Below are positions 18,041-27,136 of a stretch of 64,000 nucleotides of DNA, one piece after another. Position 1 is the stretch's first letter, and each line of letters opens with the position of its first letter. The notes below the pieces were generated by a model, which did no database searches, was not told where the DNA came from, and was given only the letters and a program-made list of their open reading frames with translations. This stretch comes from Kordiimonadaceae bacterium (GTDB taxonomy: Bacteria > Pseudomonadota > Alphaproteobacteria > Sphingomonadales > Kordiimonadaceae), in assembly GCA_017640725.1 (NCBI GenBank), contig JAEPQB010000001.1:1922001-1986000 (forward strand), in the 5' to 3' direction. The translations under genes and the position numbers were made by a program.

Positions 18041-18990
18041 ATATCCTGATCACCAGCATTTCTGCCAAAGTGCAGCTTGTTCAGGCCTTTAAAGATGCGG
18101 TTCGGCCCTTGGGTGGCTTGATCGTTGGCACGGATATGGACGAAAAGTGCTGTGCATCACACTTTGTAGACGCTTTTGTCACTCTGCCGCCGGATGGTTC
18201 ACCTGAATATTCGTCAGCACTTCTGGACGTATGCCGGCGATACAAAGTGAGTCTGGTCATCCCGACGCGGGACGGAGAACTTTTGCAGCTTGAAGGGCTG
18301 CGCCGGGAATTGAATGCGCTCAATATTGCCTTGCCCCTTCCTGAACGCGCGGGGCTGGATGTGTGTCTGGACAAGCGAAAGTTTCATCAGTTTTGTGAGA
18401 AAAATGGCTATCCGGTACTGCCGACTGTAAATCCAGAAGACAAAAACAGTTTTCCGCTGTTCGTACGCGCCATCAATACCGCGAATGGCAAGGTGGCCTA
18501 TGAAGTGCCTGACTTACAGGTTTGGGAGATGCTCGGCCTAGACCGTACGCATTTCATTTGCCAGCCCATTTGCACTGATAACGAATACAGCATCGATTTC
18601 TTGATGGATATGAACGGCAAACCGTTGCAGGCGGTTTCGCGGCACAGGCAACGTTTGGTGAACGGCGAAAGCTGGCGTTCCGAGATCGTCTCCCGCCCTG
18701 AACTAGAGGCAATGGTGCTCGAAATCGGTGAAAAGCTGGGCCTGAAGGGTCACAATTTGATGCAGGCTTTTGTTAGTCCTGAGGGAAATATTCACTTGAT
18801 CGAAGCCAACCCGCGGTTTGGGGGGTGTTCAAATTTGAGTGTTGCAGGTGGGTTGGACTCGCCGCGGCGCATCATCCAGATGGTTCTCGGAAACACCAAA
18901 GACGCACATGCCAACCAACCCATAAGGGAAGGTCTCCAGTCTAACAGATATAGTCTGGATATTTTCAGTATGCCTGGGGCCGGCAACTAA
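18037..18990 (+). CDS. ATP-grasp ligase-like protein in nonulosonate cluster
   Basis: 317 residues. An N-terminal Rossmann-like preATP domain (NILITSISAK) is followed by an ATP-grasp fold; the metal-binding end reads LIEANPRFGG near residue 265. It lies in the carbamoyl-phosphate-synthase/D-Ala ligase-like branch. Such enzymes join a carboxylate to an amine through an acyl phosphate; in sugar clusters they may attach an amino acid or modify the acyl group of the nonulosonate. Translationally coupled (ATGA) with the synthase, so function in the same pathway is well supported; the reaction is not known. Confidence 0.8.
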   Translation: MNILITSISAKVQLVQAFKDAVRPLGGLIVGTDMDEKCCASHFVDAFVTLPPDGSPEYSSALLDVCRRYKVSLVIPTRDGELLQLEGLRRELNALNIALPLPERAGLDVCLDKRKFHQFCEKNGYPVLPTVNPEDKNSFPLFVRAINTANGKVAYEVPDLQVWEMLGLDRTHFICQPICTDNEYSIDFLMDMNGKPLQAVSRHRQRLVNGESWRSEIVSRPELEAMVLEIGEKLGLKGHNLMQAFVSPEGNIHLIEANPRFGGCSNLSVAGGLDSPRRIIQMVLGNTKDAHANQPIREGLQSNRYSLDIFSMPGAGN

Positions 18991-19099
18991 GGCCGCAGCG
19001 GGCCTGGTCTTCCAACGCCATCCGACATCGTACCATATTCTCGCTAGTTCATTCCTCACGGCAACCAAACACATGACGCGTTAAAACAGGCTTAATGGG

Positions 19100-19777
19100 T
19101 CAAAAAGGGCAGGGGGCGTGGAATGTCACAAACTGTTTTTCAGCCGGATGCATGACCGTCAGGCTTTCTGCGTGCAACTGAAGTCGGCCGGCACTCGCAA
19201 GTGCTTCACCCTCGGCGTAAAGCTGGTCGCCTAGAATTGGGTGGCCCAGAGCCAGCATATGCACCCGTAACTGATGGGAGCGACCAGTTTTGGGGCGAAG
19301 TTCAACCCGGGTTACTGGTAATTGGTCAGGCGCAAGATAGGAGCGCTCAATGGCTGACCAATCTGTTATCGCTTGTTTGCCATTCACTTTGTCGATCATC
19401 TGTTTTGGTCTGTTGGGCCAGTCACAGATGAGCGGTAAGTCAACCTGGCCCTCATTATCAGCCAAATGCCCCCAGACACGTGCCACATAAGTTTTTTGCG
19501 TATTGCGGTTTTCGAATTGAAAGCCCAGATGCCGCTGTGCCTGTTTGGATTTGGCCATGATGAAAACGCCAGACGTTTCCATGTCCAGTCGGTGAACAAG
19601 CAATGCATCAGGGTACGCCAACTGGGCTCGGCTCATAAGACAGTCTGCATGGTCTGGGGATTTGCCCGGTACCGACAAAAGGCCACTGGGCTTGTCAATG
19701 ACCAGCAAGTGGTCATCGTGAAAGATGACGGATAACTCCTCCAATGGGGGGCGATATTCTTTTAAAATGGTGGGCAC
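19100..19777 (-). CDS. rluA: Pseudouridine synthase RluA (23S rRNA U746 / tRNA U32)
   Basis: 225 residues, nearly the length of E. coli RluA (219). Conserved segments: VIDKPSGLLSVPG, VHRLDMETSG with catalytic D65, YVARVWG, LPLICDWPNRPKQ, and GRSHQLRVHMLALGHPILGD. Together these are specific enough for the RluA subgroup rather than RluC/D. It isomerises U746 of 23S rRNA and U32 of some tRNAs. The start is GTG at 19777, 11 bases after the upstream epimerase gene; the ribosome site is weak, consistent with translational coupling to that gene. Confidence 0.93.
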   Translation of the reverse strand: MPTILKEYRPPLEELSVIFHDDHLLVIDKPSGLLSVPGKSPDHADCLMSRAQLAYPDALLVHRLDMETSGVFIMAKSKQAQRHLGFQFENRNTQKTYVARVWGHLADNEGQVDLPLICDWPNRPKQMIDKVNGKQAITDWSAIERSYLAPDQLPVTRVELRPKTGRSHQLRVHMLALGHPILGDQLYAEGEALASAGRLQLHAESLTVMHPAEKQFVTFHAPCPF

Positions 19778-19788
19778 AATCTGAACTA

Positions 19789-20697
19789 CTAGCCAAAGGC
19801 ATCTTCAATTTGGCTCGCATTGAATGCAAATCCCATATCAATTGCTTTGCGCGGCAAAACTTTCTGTCCGTTCAGCAATAGGGCTGCCATATCACCCAGC
19901 ACGAGTTTAAGTGGCGCTGCCGGCGTCCACAAAAGCCTTGGACGTTTCACATGCTTGGCAAGCGCGTTGGCAAAATCGATTTGTTGAACGGGTTTGGGCG
20001 CGGTGCCATTGATTGGTCCTTTAACCGCAGGATGTTCAGCTGCAAAAACAATCATCCGGACCAAGTCCTCTCGCGTGATCCAACTCATCCATTGTTTTCC
20101 CGTGCCAAGCCGTGATCCCAGCCCCAGTTTGCTCGACAGCATCAAAGGTCCAAGCATTCCGCCAGATTTGTCGAGAACCAGCCCAATGCGCAGCAAAACC
20201 AGCCGAACACCCATTTCTTCCGCCGGGTGTGCTGCTGATTCCCATTCCTGACATAACCGGGCCATTTCATCGCTCCCAGGGTCAGCACATTCATGAAAGT
20301 CGATCGAAGGGTGCATTCCGTAGAAGCCTATTGCGCTGCCGCTGATCATCACTGATGGTTTTTTGTCGAGCCGCTTGAGGAGCTCAATTAGCTTGGCGGT
20401 CGTTGAAAGGCGGCTATCGAAAAATCTTTGTTTGCGCTTCTCGGTCCAGAGACCGCCAAACAGAGGCTCGCCCGCCAGATTAACGACAACATCAATGCGT
20501 TGTTCACTGGGTATTTCATCGAGCGACTCGATTACCTTCACATGGCGACCCAGGGTTATCTGGGTTTTGTTGCGGGTGCGCGACAGCACGAAGATGCCGT
20601 TACCTGCCTTTTTGAGTTTGCTGACAAGTGCCCGCCCAATGAATCCGGAGCCACCGGTTATGAGCCAAATCTTGTTTTTCGGTTGCTGATCAGACAT
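19789..20697 (-). CDS. TIGR01777 family NAD-dependent epimerase/dehydratase-like protein (YfcH-like)
   Basis: 302 residues. Rossmann N-terminus WLITGGSGFIGRALV; DVVVNLAGEPLF and SGSAIGFYG typify the family, with the DUF1731 C-terminal domain (residues about 245-300, RPRLLWTPAAPLKLVLG). Extended SDR fold; the substrate of the family is unknown, though it often neighbours SRPBCC or RNA-modification genes. Forms a two-gene unit with rluA. Downstream reading is leftwards. Confidence 0.88.
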   Translation of the reverse strand: MSDQQPKNKIWLITGGSGFIGRALVSKLKKAGNGIFVLSRTRNKTQITLGRHVKVIESLDEIPSEQRIDVVVNLAGEPLFGGLWTEKRKQRFFDSRLSTTAKLIELLKRLDKKPSVMISGSAIGFYGMHPSIDFHECADPGSDEMARLCQEWESAAHPAEEMGVRLVLLRIGLVLDKSGGMLGPLMLSSKLGLGSRLGTGKQWMSWITREDLVRMIVFAAEHPAVKGPINGTAPKPVQQIDFANALAKHVKRPRLLWTPAAPLKLVLGDMAALLLNGQKVLPRKAIDMGFAFNASQIEDAFG

Positions 20698-20780
20698 TCC
20701 ACTCGACCAAAAAAGAGGACTTCAGCCTGTACGGCTATTTTACACTAACAGATTTGGCAATATTCGTCAGTTTTGCATAG

Positions 20781-20814
20781 CCGCAAAAAACAAAAACCCC
20801 GGCAAAACCGGGGC
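20781..20814 (-). terminator. Intrinsic terminator of the cold-shock gene
   Basis: On the minus strand CCCCGG and CCGGGG enclose a TTTTG loop, followed by TTTTTGTTTTTT. Stops the cspA-like transcript about 25 bases after its stop codon. Confidence 0.9.
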
Positions 20815-20840
20815 TTTCTGAGTTTCAGCGAAAATGCTGA

Positions 20841-21050
20841 CTAGTCGACAAGCTGCAGATTTGAAGCAGCAGAGCGTCCGCGACGATCAGGTTCGATGTC
20901 GTAAGAGATTTTTTGGTTGTCAGCCAAGCCTTGTAGGCCAGCTGCTTGAACCGCAGAAATGTGTACAAATACATCATCACCGCCCTCATCAGGTTGGATG
21001 AAGCCAAAGCCCTTAGTTGTGTTGAACCATTTTACTGTGCCAGTAGCCAT
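20841..21050 (-). CDS. Cold-shock domain protein (CspA family)
   Basis: 69-residue single OB-fold domain. RNP1 KGFGFI and RNP2 VFVHI are intact, with MATGTVKWFN at the start. It binds single-stranded RNA/DNA and acts as RNA chaperone. The ATG at 21050 follows AAAAGGACTACC; an upstream in-frame start gives a non-family leader. The upstream gap to the next gene is 253 bases. It holds a long leader with a CCTC-TTCG-GAGG hairpin, typical of cold-shock mRNAs controlled after transcription, though the promoter could not be fixed. Confidence 0.95.
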   Translation of the reverse strand: MATGTVKWFNTTKGFGFIQPDEGGDDVFVHISAVQAAGLQGLADNQKISYDIEPDRRGRSAASNLQLVD

Positions 21051-21136
21051 ATTTGGTAGTCCTTTTACGCGATGTCGGATGAGGTGCGGTATGTGTGCGC
21101 AAAAGCCCAATCAGATCAGTCGCAGGGTTAAATGTT

Positions 21137-21148
21137 TGTCCTCCGAAG
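21137..21148 (-). promoter_or_regulatory. UUCG hairpin in the cold-shock 5' leader
   Basis: On the minus strand CCTC TTCG GAGG forms a small hairpin closed by an extra-stable UUCG tetraloop, about 90 bases before the cspA-like start. Such leader structures can give temperature-dependent folding. The rest of the 21051-21303 gap shows no gene. Confidence 0.4.
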
Positions 21149-21303
21149 AGGTCTTAACCTGCAAAGTTAGACACTCAACGAGTCGAGCGCCATGCAGTAC
21201 AAGGAGGGTTAGCAGGCTTTTGTTACAAATGGAAAAACAATCGACAGTTGGGCTGCAAAACTTGTGAATAGGTGTCTTAGGGCAACACCTATGGTGCCAA
21301 AAC

Positions 21304-23952
21304 CTAGGAAATTGCCTCTAAACAGGACCGAACATCCTCAACTCGAACGGGTTTGGTGAGGAAATGATCGATGCCAGATTCGATACTGCGCTCCTTGGCT
21401 TCTTCCATCGCATCCGCGGAAATAGCGATTATTGGCACCCTTACGCCATCCTTTTCCCCTTGCCGGATCGCACTCGCCAATGCAAAGCCATCCATATTTG
21501 GCATGCGTAAATCTGTCAGAACGATGCCATGTTTGCTCGGGTCATACAAAGAGAGTGCATTTTTGCCGTCGTCAGCGGTATCCCATTCATAGCCGAGCGA
21601 CTTAAGAATTTTGCCAATGACCAATTGATTGACCTTATTGTCCTCCACAACCAGGATGCGCGCTTTGTCGCTGTCTGATCTGGCTGGGCTGGCGCCATTT
21701 GTGCCTTGAGTTGCCGCCGCATCGGGTGCCTGATCAAGCATCAGTTCAAAAGAGAAAGTTGACCCTTCATTTTCTTTACTGACGACCGAGATTTCACCGT
21801 CCATCAGGTGAGCGAGGCGCCGGCAAATAGATAGACCAAGCCCGGTGCCGCCATATTGTCGTGCCACAGAACTGTCCGCCTGCTCGAAAGGCTGGAACAG
21901 GCGGCTCAGAGTTTCTGGGTTGATGCCGATGCCTGTGTCCGTGACTGACATGCGCACAAAAAATTGTCCCTGATCACGTTTTTCTGCGCTTGCGCTGATG
22001 GTCACACCGCCCGCTTCAGTGAATTTCAGCGCATTGCTCAGCAGGTTGTACATGATTTGGCGAATTCGGTTCGAATCGCCAACCACATGCCGCGGAAGGC
22101 TGTCATCCAGATCCAAATTCAAAGACAAATGCTTTTGCTGCGCACTCTGTCGAAGCAGATCTGTGGCACCGTTCAAGGTGGCGTGCAGGTCAAACTGGTG
22201 TGGGTTAATTTCAAGTTTGCCAGCTTCAATTTTCGACAGGTCCAGTACATCGTCCAGGATGGTAAGCAAGGTTTCTGCGGACTGATTGATCACTTTAACC
22301 AACTGGTCCTGTTCTTTGTTCAGCTTACTGTCGCCCAGCATTTCTCCAACAGAAATGATGCCGTTCATCGGAGAGCGGATTTCATGGCTCATCATGGCCA
22401 GGAAGTTGGTTTTGGCTTGAGCGGCTGCTTCCGCGCGGCGTCTGGCTTCTTCGAGCGTGTGCTCAACCTGCACCTGCTTTGATGTATCTACAGCAATAAT
22501 TTGGCGCGCATTCTGTCCGTGCCATTCGACTGGGCTACTGGCCATTGAGAACCAGCGTGTATTGCCGCTTCTGCCCTGGATCGCGTGGCGCGCCACGTGC
22601 CGATTTCCTTCAGCGCCGTCACTACTTGTGAGTCTTTTGGGGAACAAGCTTAAAATGGTTTGCTCATTGGCTTGAACTCCGTCATCCGGGTCAAGCCACA
22701 AGTCGGCAAATGCTTCATTGTAGTACAAAATTGTGTCGCCGTCTGCGATGCACATGGCCTGTGGTGACAACCGGACAATAGCATTCATTTGCTCGGCACT
22801 TTCGAGCACCTGAGCCTGTCTTCGGTCAATCTCATCAATGAAATGCTGAACTGCTGCGCTGATTTCGCCGATTTCGTCATCACCAAGCTCTGGCAACGCG
22901 TCAGAACCGCCCGAAGCACGGCTGATAACCGCATGACGCAAGGCTGCAAACCGGGCGAGCATGCGGCGCTCGATATAGAAGAAGCTGAATACGGCAATGG
23001 CAATCGCGAAGAAAACGCTAGCCGCCAAAACAGCAAGCTGTTGCTCACTTTGCTGGGCCATTAAGCCCGCTGTTGCTTGCGCCTGGGTACTGCGTTCGCT
23101 GGCGAGTTGGTCTGTGTTGCGCAACAGCTCCGCCACATTCACGCGCATCTGTCGCTCAAGAGAGTAGGCGCGAACGTTTACCTGGGACCACTCACGAAAC
23201 TTGGTTGATAGACCCGATTCTGAGCTCAGTTGAGCTTGCAATCCTTCTAGTCGGCTTGTCGCGACCTGCTGGTATGGGTCCGGCAATTGTCGGGTCGCAG
23301 CAAATAGGGCCCGCAAGCCGCGCTGAATGGACAGGACTTGACGTTGTTGCACGCTAAAGTCGTTACTGGTTGCCAAAGTCACAACCCTTTCGACCAAAGC
23401 GTGCTCCCGCTCTAGCCATTCCGAGTAGGCCGCATTTTCGGCTGCCACTGGAAGGTTTGCTTCGCCCACAAGGTCAGATACAACCCAGCGACCCAGTTCT
23501 GCGCGTTGAGTTTCCAGCTGAGCAGCCAGGTCAATGCGATTTTCAATCAGCCGATTAAGCTCAGCCGTAATATCAGCAAGAATGGAAAGAACTGTTTGTA
23601 TTTCTTCGTAGTTGCCCAGGACTTCCTTTGATTCGAGCAGCGTTTCAATGGTCGAGAGGGCATTTTGTGTCGAAGTGTAGGCTATACGTCGCTGCGCTTG
23701 CACACGACTAGACACCAGTTGCTCCGCATTTTGAACGACCCTTTCCAGCGAACTGTTGAGTTCAATGGATGATGCGAGTTCGGGCAGTGTTTTTTCAGAA
23801 TATTCGGTTAGCTGGTCGTTGAAGCGTTGTAACGTGAAGAAAGACAGAACAGAGACCGCACCCAACAACAACGTGAAAACAGCAATGACCGCCTTGATTT
23901 TGAATCCAAGGCCGAACCGCTTGCCGCCAATATATTCATTGGGTTGGCTCAT
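21304..23952 (-). CDS. Hybrid sensor histidine kinase/response regulator (TorS/ArcB-like)
   Basis: 882 residues. TM1 about 19-41, a long helical periplasmic domain about 42-304, TM2 about 305-327, HAMP about 328-380, a PAS domain about 385-495, HisKA with H523 (MMSHEIRSPMNG), HATPase with NALKF, DTGIGI and GGTGLGLSI boxes, and a REC domain about 765-880 with D814 (LTDLRMPNMDG). The helical periplasmic region resembles TorS-type sensors that read a bound periplasmic protein. Its start overlaps the stop of the upstream 5'-nucleotidase-like gene by four bases. No Hpt domain or separate output regulator is in the window, so the phosphotransfer partner is elsewhere. Confidence 0.93.
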   Translation of the reverse strand: MSQPNEYIGGKRFGLGFKIKAVIAVFTLLLGAVSVLSFFTLQRFNDQLTEYSEKTLPELASSIELNSSLERVVQNAEQLVSSRVQAQRRIAYTSTQNALSTIETLLESKEVLGNYEEIQTVLSILADITAELNRLIENRIDLAAQLETQRAELGRWVVSDLVGEANLPVAAENAAYSEWLEREHALVERVVTLATSNDFSVQQRQVLSIQRGLRALFAATRQLPDPYQQVATSRLEGLQAQLSSESGLSTKFREWSQVNVRAYSLERQMRVNVAELLRNTDQLASERSTQAQATAGLMAQQSEQQLAVLAASVFFAIAIAVFSFFYIERRMLARFAALRHAVISRASGGSDALPELGDDEIGEISAAVQHFIDEIDRRQAQVLESAEQMNAIVRLSPQAMCIADGDTILYYNEAFADLWLDPDDGVQANEQTILSLFPKRLTSSDGAEGNRHVARHAIQGRSGNTRWFSMASSPVEWHGQNARQIIAVDTSKQVQVEHTLEEARRRAEAAAQAKTNFLAMMSHEIRSPMNGIISVGEMLGDSKLNKEQDQLVKVINQSAETLLTILDDVLDLSKIEAGKLEINPHQFDLHATLNGATDLLRQSAQQKHLSLNLDLDDSLPRHVVGDSNRIRQIMYNLLSNALKFTEAGGVTISASAEKRDQGQFFVRMSVTDTGIGINPETLSRLFQPFEQADSSVARQYGGTGLGLSICRRLAHLMDGEISVVSKENEGSTFSFELMLDQAPDAAATQGTNGASPARSDSDKARILVVEDNKVNQLVIGKILKSLGYEWDTADDGKNALSLYDPSKHGIVLTDLRMPNMDGFALASAIRQGEKDGVRVPIIAISADAMEEAKERSIESGIDHFLTKPVRVEDVRSCLEAIS

Positions 23953-25475
23953 TGTCGGGCCGCTCCTTGTTGGGCGACATCAAGAACCCTACCTTGAGTT
24001 TTTGGCGAAAGCTCCGGCATCTTTTCCACATAACGAACCACCGTGTTCCAGATCAATTGATTGGTGCCTTCATTGGCCAGTTTTTCAGCATCGGCCAAAA
24101 TGGTGAACCCATCATTGCCTTCAGCCATAAAGTCACTGACAGCAACCCGGTACAATTCAGTTTCCTGAAGCGGATTTCCATTAATCATGACAGAAACAAC
24201 ACGGCTGCCTTTTGGCTTGCGGCTATCGTAACGCACCGTCAGATTACTAACATGTACAAAACAACCGTCTTCCCGCAGCCCACAGTCTATACCGTGCTCC
24301 AGCGTTTCGAGAATTGCTGCGCCTGAAAGATTAAGCAGCGCAGACCTGTTGCCAAACGGCAATTCGCGCTGAATGTCACCACGGTTGATTTCGTATCCCG
24401 CCTCATACCGGACATTGCCGCGAATAGAGCCGCCATTCAAAATCATTGCATCCGCGCTCAGATGTTCCCGAAGGGCGTCAGTGACCAGATTGGCAAAACC
24501 ATTTTCCCGCGAACGAATGTTGCTGCGGAACGTGTCAAAACTCTCACTCACGGTGGAAATGCCACGGCCCAGTATTTGTTCAAGACGGGATTGGTAGGTC
24601 TGAATGATCGGGTCGAGAAGCGGTGAGCTCGAGAAAGAACCAATAGGGATTTCCTGAACAGATGTCTTCAGGCTTTCTTGTCCATTTTCTGCCGCTTTCC
24701 AAAAATCAACAGCCAATACAACGCCGTCAAGGGCGCCATTTGTTGCGATGGTACCCTGAGCATCCAACGACTGTGGGTTGCCAAAATTGTGGGTATAAAT
24801 GACAACGTCTACCATGCCGTTTTCGCGAAACTCGCTTAAGTCGTCATAGTCAGTGTCGGCGAGCAACACTATTGCGTCCACGTATTCGTTGCGCAGGCTT
24901 TTTACATTCTCAGCTATTGCTTGCTTCGTATCAACGGTGCTGGCCTGCACAGCACCATACTCTGCCACCGCATTTGCGGAGGTTAGGGCAATCACACCGA
25001 TAGCGAAATTGCCCGCTTCCAGCACAAAATTTGGATAGGTTCCATCAATGGGCAGACCTGCATCTGTGGTTACCATATTGCTGGTCACCATTGGAAAGGT
25101 CGCAGAAAGAGCGTTCAGAATAAAATTGTCATAACCGTAGGAAAACTCTCGCTTGCCCACTGCCATCACATCGGGCGCCATCGCGTTCAAAATGTCGATC
25201 ATGTGCGCGCCGTTATCCATGGCGCCAAATACTGAAGGGCCCAGGGAGGCACCTCCATGAATAAAAAGCGTGTTGGGGTTTTTCGCGCGTTCCTGATCCA
25301 GAAGCTCAGCGAGATGGGACAGGCCGGGCTCGCCTTCTTTTTGCATGATCTCAGGAAAGGAGGAAAAATATAGCACCCGTACTTTGTCTTGAGCGATGGC
25401 GGACGTGCTAAACCAAAGGCAGGCGATTGCCATCGCAGCCTTGCGCACAACTACACTAGTCCACCAACGGCGCAT
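23949..25475 (-). CDS. Exported 5'-nucleotidase-like protein with degenerate metal site (probable nucleotide sensor)
   Basis: 508 residues, signal peptide about 1-28. Overall UshA/5'-nucleotidase architecture: metallophosphatase domain (about 30-280) and 5_nucleotid_C domain (about 305-500). The C-terminal binding domain is intact: ENGFANLVTDA (324-334), NGGSIRG (347-353), PFGN. In the catalytic domain the first metal segment reads YFSSF instead of DxH, the second HGGAS instead of AGD, and the GNHEFD box is GKREFS (107-112); the LSH histidine is Asp and only one His of the GHxH pair remains. Catalysis is therefore unlikely. Overlap with the hybrid kinase gene suggests it binds a nucleotide and reports to the kinase. 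Start ATG has GGAGAAGC upstream. Confidence 0.88.
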   Translation of the reverse strand: MRRWWTSVVVRKAAMAIACLWFSTSAIAQDKVRVLYFSSFPEIMQKEGEPGLSHLAELLDQERAKNPNTLFIHGGASLGPSVFGAMDNGAHMIDILNAMAPDVMAVGKREFSYGYDNFILNALSATFPMVTSNMVTTDAGLPIDGTYPNFVLEAGNFAIGVIALTSANAVAEYGAVQASTVDTKQAIAENVKSLRNEYVDAIVLLADTDYDDLSEFRENGMVDVVIYTHNFGNPQSLDAQGTIATNGALDGVVLAVDFWKAAENGQESLKTSVQEIPIGSFSSSPLLDPIIQTYQSRLEQILGRGISTVSESFDTFRSNIRSRENGFANLVTDALREHLSADAMILNGGSIRGNVRYEAGYEINRGDIQRELPFGNRSALLNLSGAAILETLEHGIDCGLREDGCFVHVSNLTVRYDSRKPKGSRVVSVMINGNPLQETELYRVAVSDFMAEGNDGFTILADAEKLANEGTNQLIWNTVVRYVEKMPELSPKTQGRVLDVAQQGAARQ

Positions 25476-25682
25476 TCGCTTCTCCAGACCCCTTCACACT
25501 CTTATGCCGATCAGAGTTAAGCAATGTTTAATTTTAATGGCTGCTTCAACAATATATTGCCCTTGCCAGCCAATAGATTGAACCTCATTCGGCACCGCAC
25601 GCTGGGTATCTGTCCCAAGACGCTGGCTATGTGGCCTTGCTCGCGCAATTTACAATACATGCAAAGCGACACGAGGACCTCC

Positions 25683-26183
25683 ATGAAACAGAAAATATTC
25701 AGCACTTTTTCGGCTTTTTTTGTGGCTCTGGCGCTGAACCAAATGGCGCCAGTGGCTGCCACAGATACTGTGCCCCAAAGGGTTGCAGACTGGGTCGATG
25801 CCTATCAGGATTTTGACCTAAACCGTTTTCTCAATTTTTACGCAGACAATGTGTCTTTTAAAGACCCTACTGCGGGCATTGATTTCCCGAACAAGCAAGC
25901 GCTGGCGGATGCTTATTCCGCGATCATGCAAGGCAGGTGGGGCGGTGACTTCCGCATGGATATCAATTCGGTGGTCGAAAGCGACGATACGGTTGTGATG
26001 GAAGGTATTTTTTCCCTGTCATTCAACGGCGAAGTGGCAAAAATGAATTTCACCACATGGCTTGATTTTGAGGACGGTTTGATCGTACGGCAGCTCGATC
26101 TTTTCAATTATGCCGCCTTGCGCCGACAAATTCCAACCTATGGGCAAGGGCTCCCTGCAGAATATACCGGACCAAGGGATTAG
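25683..26183 (+). CDS. Exported NTF2-like (SnoaL-type) protein
   Basis: 166 residues with a signal peptide (cleavage near residue 26, APVAAT). The mature part has the NTF2-like cone: helix VADWVDAYQDFDLNRFLNFYADN then KDPTAGI, with long C-terminal strands. Ligand or reaction unknown; relatives include small isomerases and binding proteins. ATG at 25683 follows GAGGACCTCC. Upstream 25476-25682 carries no gene and probably holds divergent promoters for this gene and the nucleotidase-like/kinase operon; none is clear. Confidence 0.7.
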   Translation: MKQKIFSTFSAFFVALALNQMAPVAATDTVPQRVADWVDAYQDFDLNRFLNFYADNVSFKDPTAGIDFPNKQALADAYSAIMQGRWGGDFRMDINSVVESDDTVVMEGIFSLSFNGEVAKMNFTTWLDFEDGLIVRQLDLFNYAALRRQIPTYGQGLPAEYTGPRD

Positions 26184-26222
26184 ACCTCTCCATTTGGTTT
26201 CTCCCAAACTTGGTTGGTATGG

Positions 26223-26252
26223 CGGCGACGGTGAGTGTGGACACCGTCGCCG
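26223..26252. terminator. Bidirectional hairpin between convergent genes
   Basis: Perfect 11-base stem CGGCGACGGTG/CACCGTCGCCG with an eight-base loop, between the convergent NTF2-like and dehydrogenase genes. T tract is weak on both sides, but stem strength and position fit a terminator. Confidence 0.6.
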
Positions 26253-26260
26253 TACTCTTA

Positions 26261-27136
26261 TCAGCAGGTTTCTGATGCCGGTTCAAGCAAGTGAGATGCA
26301 AGCCCGCTCCAGTCCACAGGGCAATCGATTGCAAGTAAACTGTTTTCCATATGGGTTTGGACCGCCTTGGTCAGATACAAGCCGTTTGCGGCCGGAGCCA
26401 TGGATTGGAAGTAGTTCAAGTCTTTCTGGGCGAGTTCCAAGTCAAACAATGCGGGTGTGAATTTACGGTCTGCAATCGCGCCAGAAAATAATTGAATAAC
26501 TGGGCTGTCGAGAGGGCTGTTTTTTATTGTTTGCTGAAGGGCGGCTTCTCCGCCGTCAAAGTTCGACATTGCATGTGCGGCTTCTGTTAAGCTCGCAATC
26601 TGACAAGCAACCAGATAGTTAATCGCCAGCTTCGCGGCTGCTGCCATTCTTGGATCTGGCCCCAACTTATGTGCAACGTTTCCAATCGACTCTAAAACCG
26701 GCTTGATCAGGTCAATGCTTTTTGTGTCGCCTGCTAGAAGGAAAGAGGCCTGTCCGGCTTCAACAACATCCGGCCGGCCAAGAACCGGGGCATTCACAAA
26801 AGCAACTCCCATTTTATGGTGTAAATCAGAGAGGGCCGACACCTGATCAGGTGAGCATGTGGCAAATGATACATGAATTGTGGGGCGTATCTGGGATTGC
26901 GTCATGCGATCAGTCAATGCTTTCAGCGCTGCATCGTCGGCAACGCAGGAAAACAGCCAATCTACCGATTGGCAAAGCTCTTCAAATGAGCTCATAGTTT
27001 CGACGCTTTCCAGTCCAATATCTTTGTTTGTTCGATTCCAAACTGCACGCAATCGGCATGCTGCGTCCAGCTTCTGCGCTAGTGCAGTGCCCAGTTGCCC
27101 CAAGCCAGCGAAACCGATTTTTGGTGTTGAAGTCAT
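26261..27136 (-). CDS. NAD(P)-dependent dehydrogenase, 3-hydroxyisobutyrate dehydrogenase-like
   Basis: 291 residues. Rossmann domain with GFAGLGQLGTALA; a WLFSCVADDAALK segment; FVNAPVLGRPDV in place of the family DAPVSGG; and a C-terminal all-alpha domain with AKLAINYLV where the catalytic Lys lies (K near residue 175, AAAKLAIN). It belongs to the beta-hydroxyacid dehydrogenase/imine reductase superfamily. Substrate unknown. It overlaps the NTF2-like gene upstream by four bases (ATGA). Divergent LysR regulator lies beyond that gene. Confidence 0.82.
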   Translation of the reverse strand: MTSTPKIGFAGLGQLGTALAQKLDAACRLRAVWNRTNKDIGLESVETMSSFEELCQSVDWLFSCVADDAALKALTDRMTQSQIRPTIHVSFATCSPDQVSALSDLHHKMGVAFVNAPVLGRPDVVEAGQASFLLAGDTKSIDLIKPVLESIGNVAHKLGPDPRMAAAAKLAINYLVACQIASLTEAAHAMSNFDGGEAALQQTIKNSPLDSPVIQLFSGAIADRKFTPALFDLELAQKDLNYFQSMAPAANGLYLTKAVQTHMENSLLAIDCPVDWSGLASHLLEPASETC

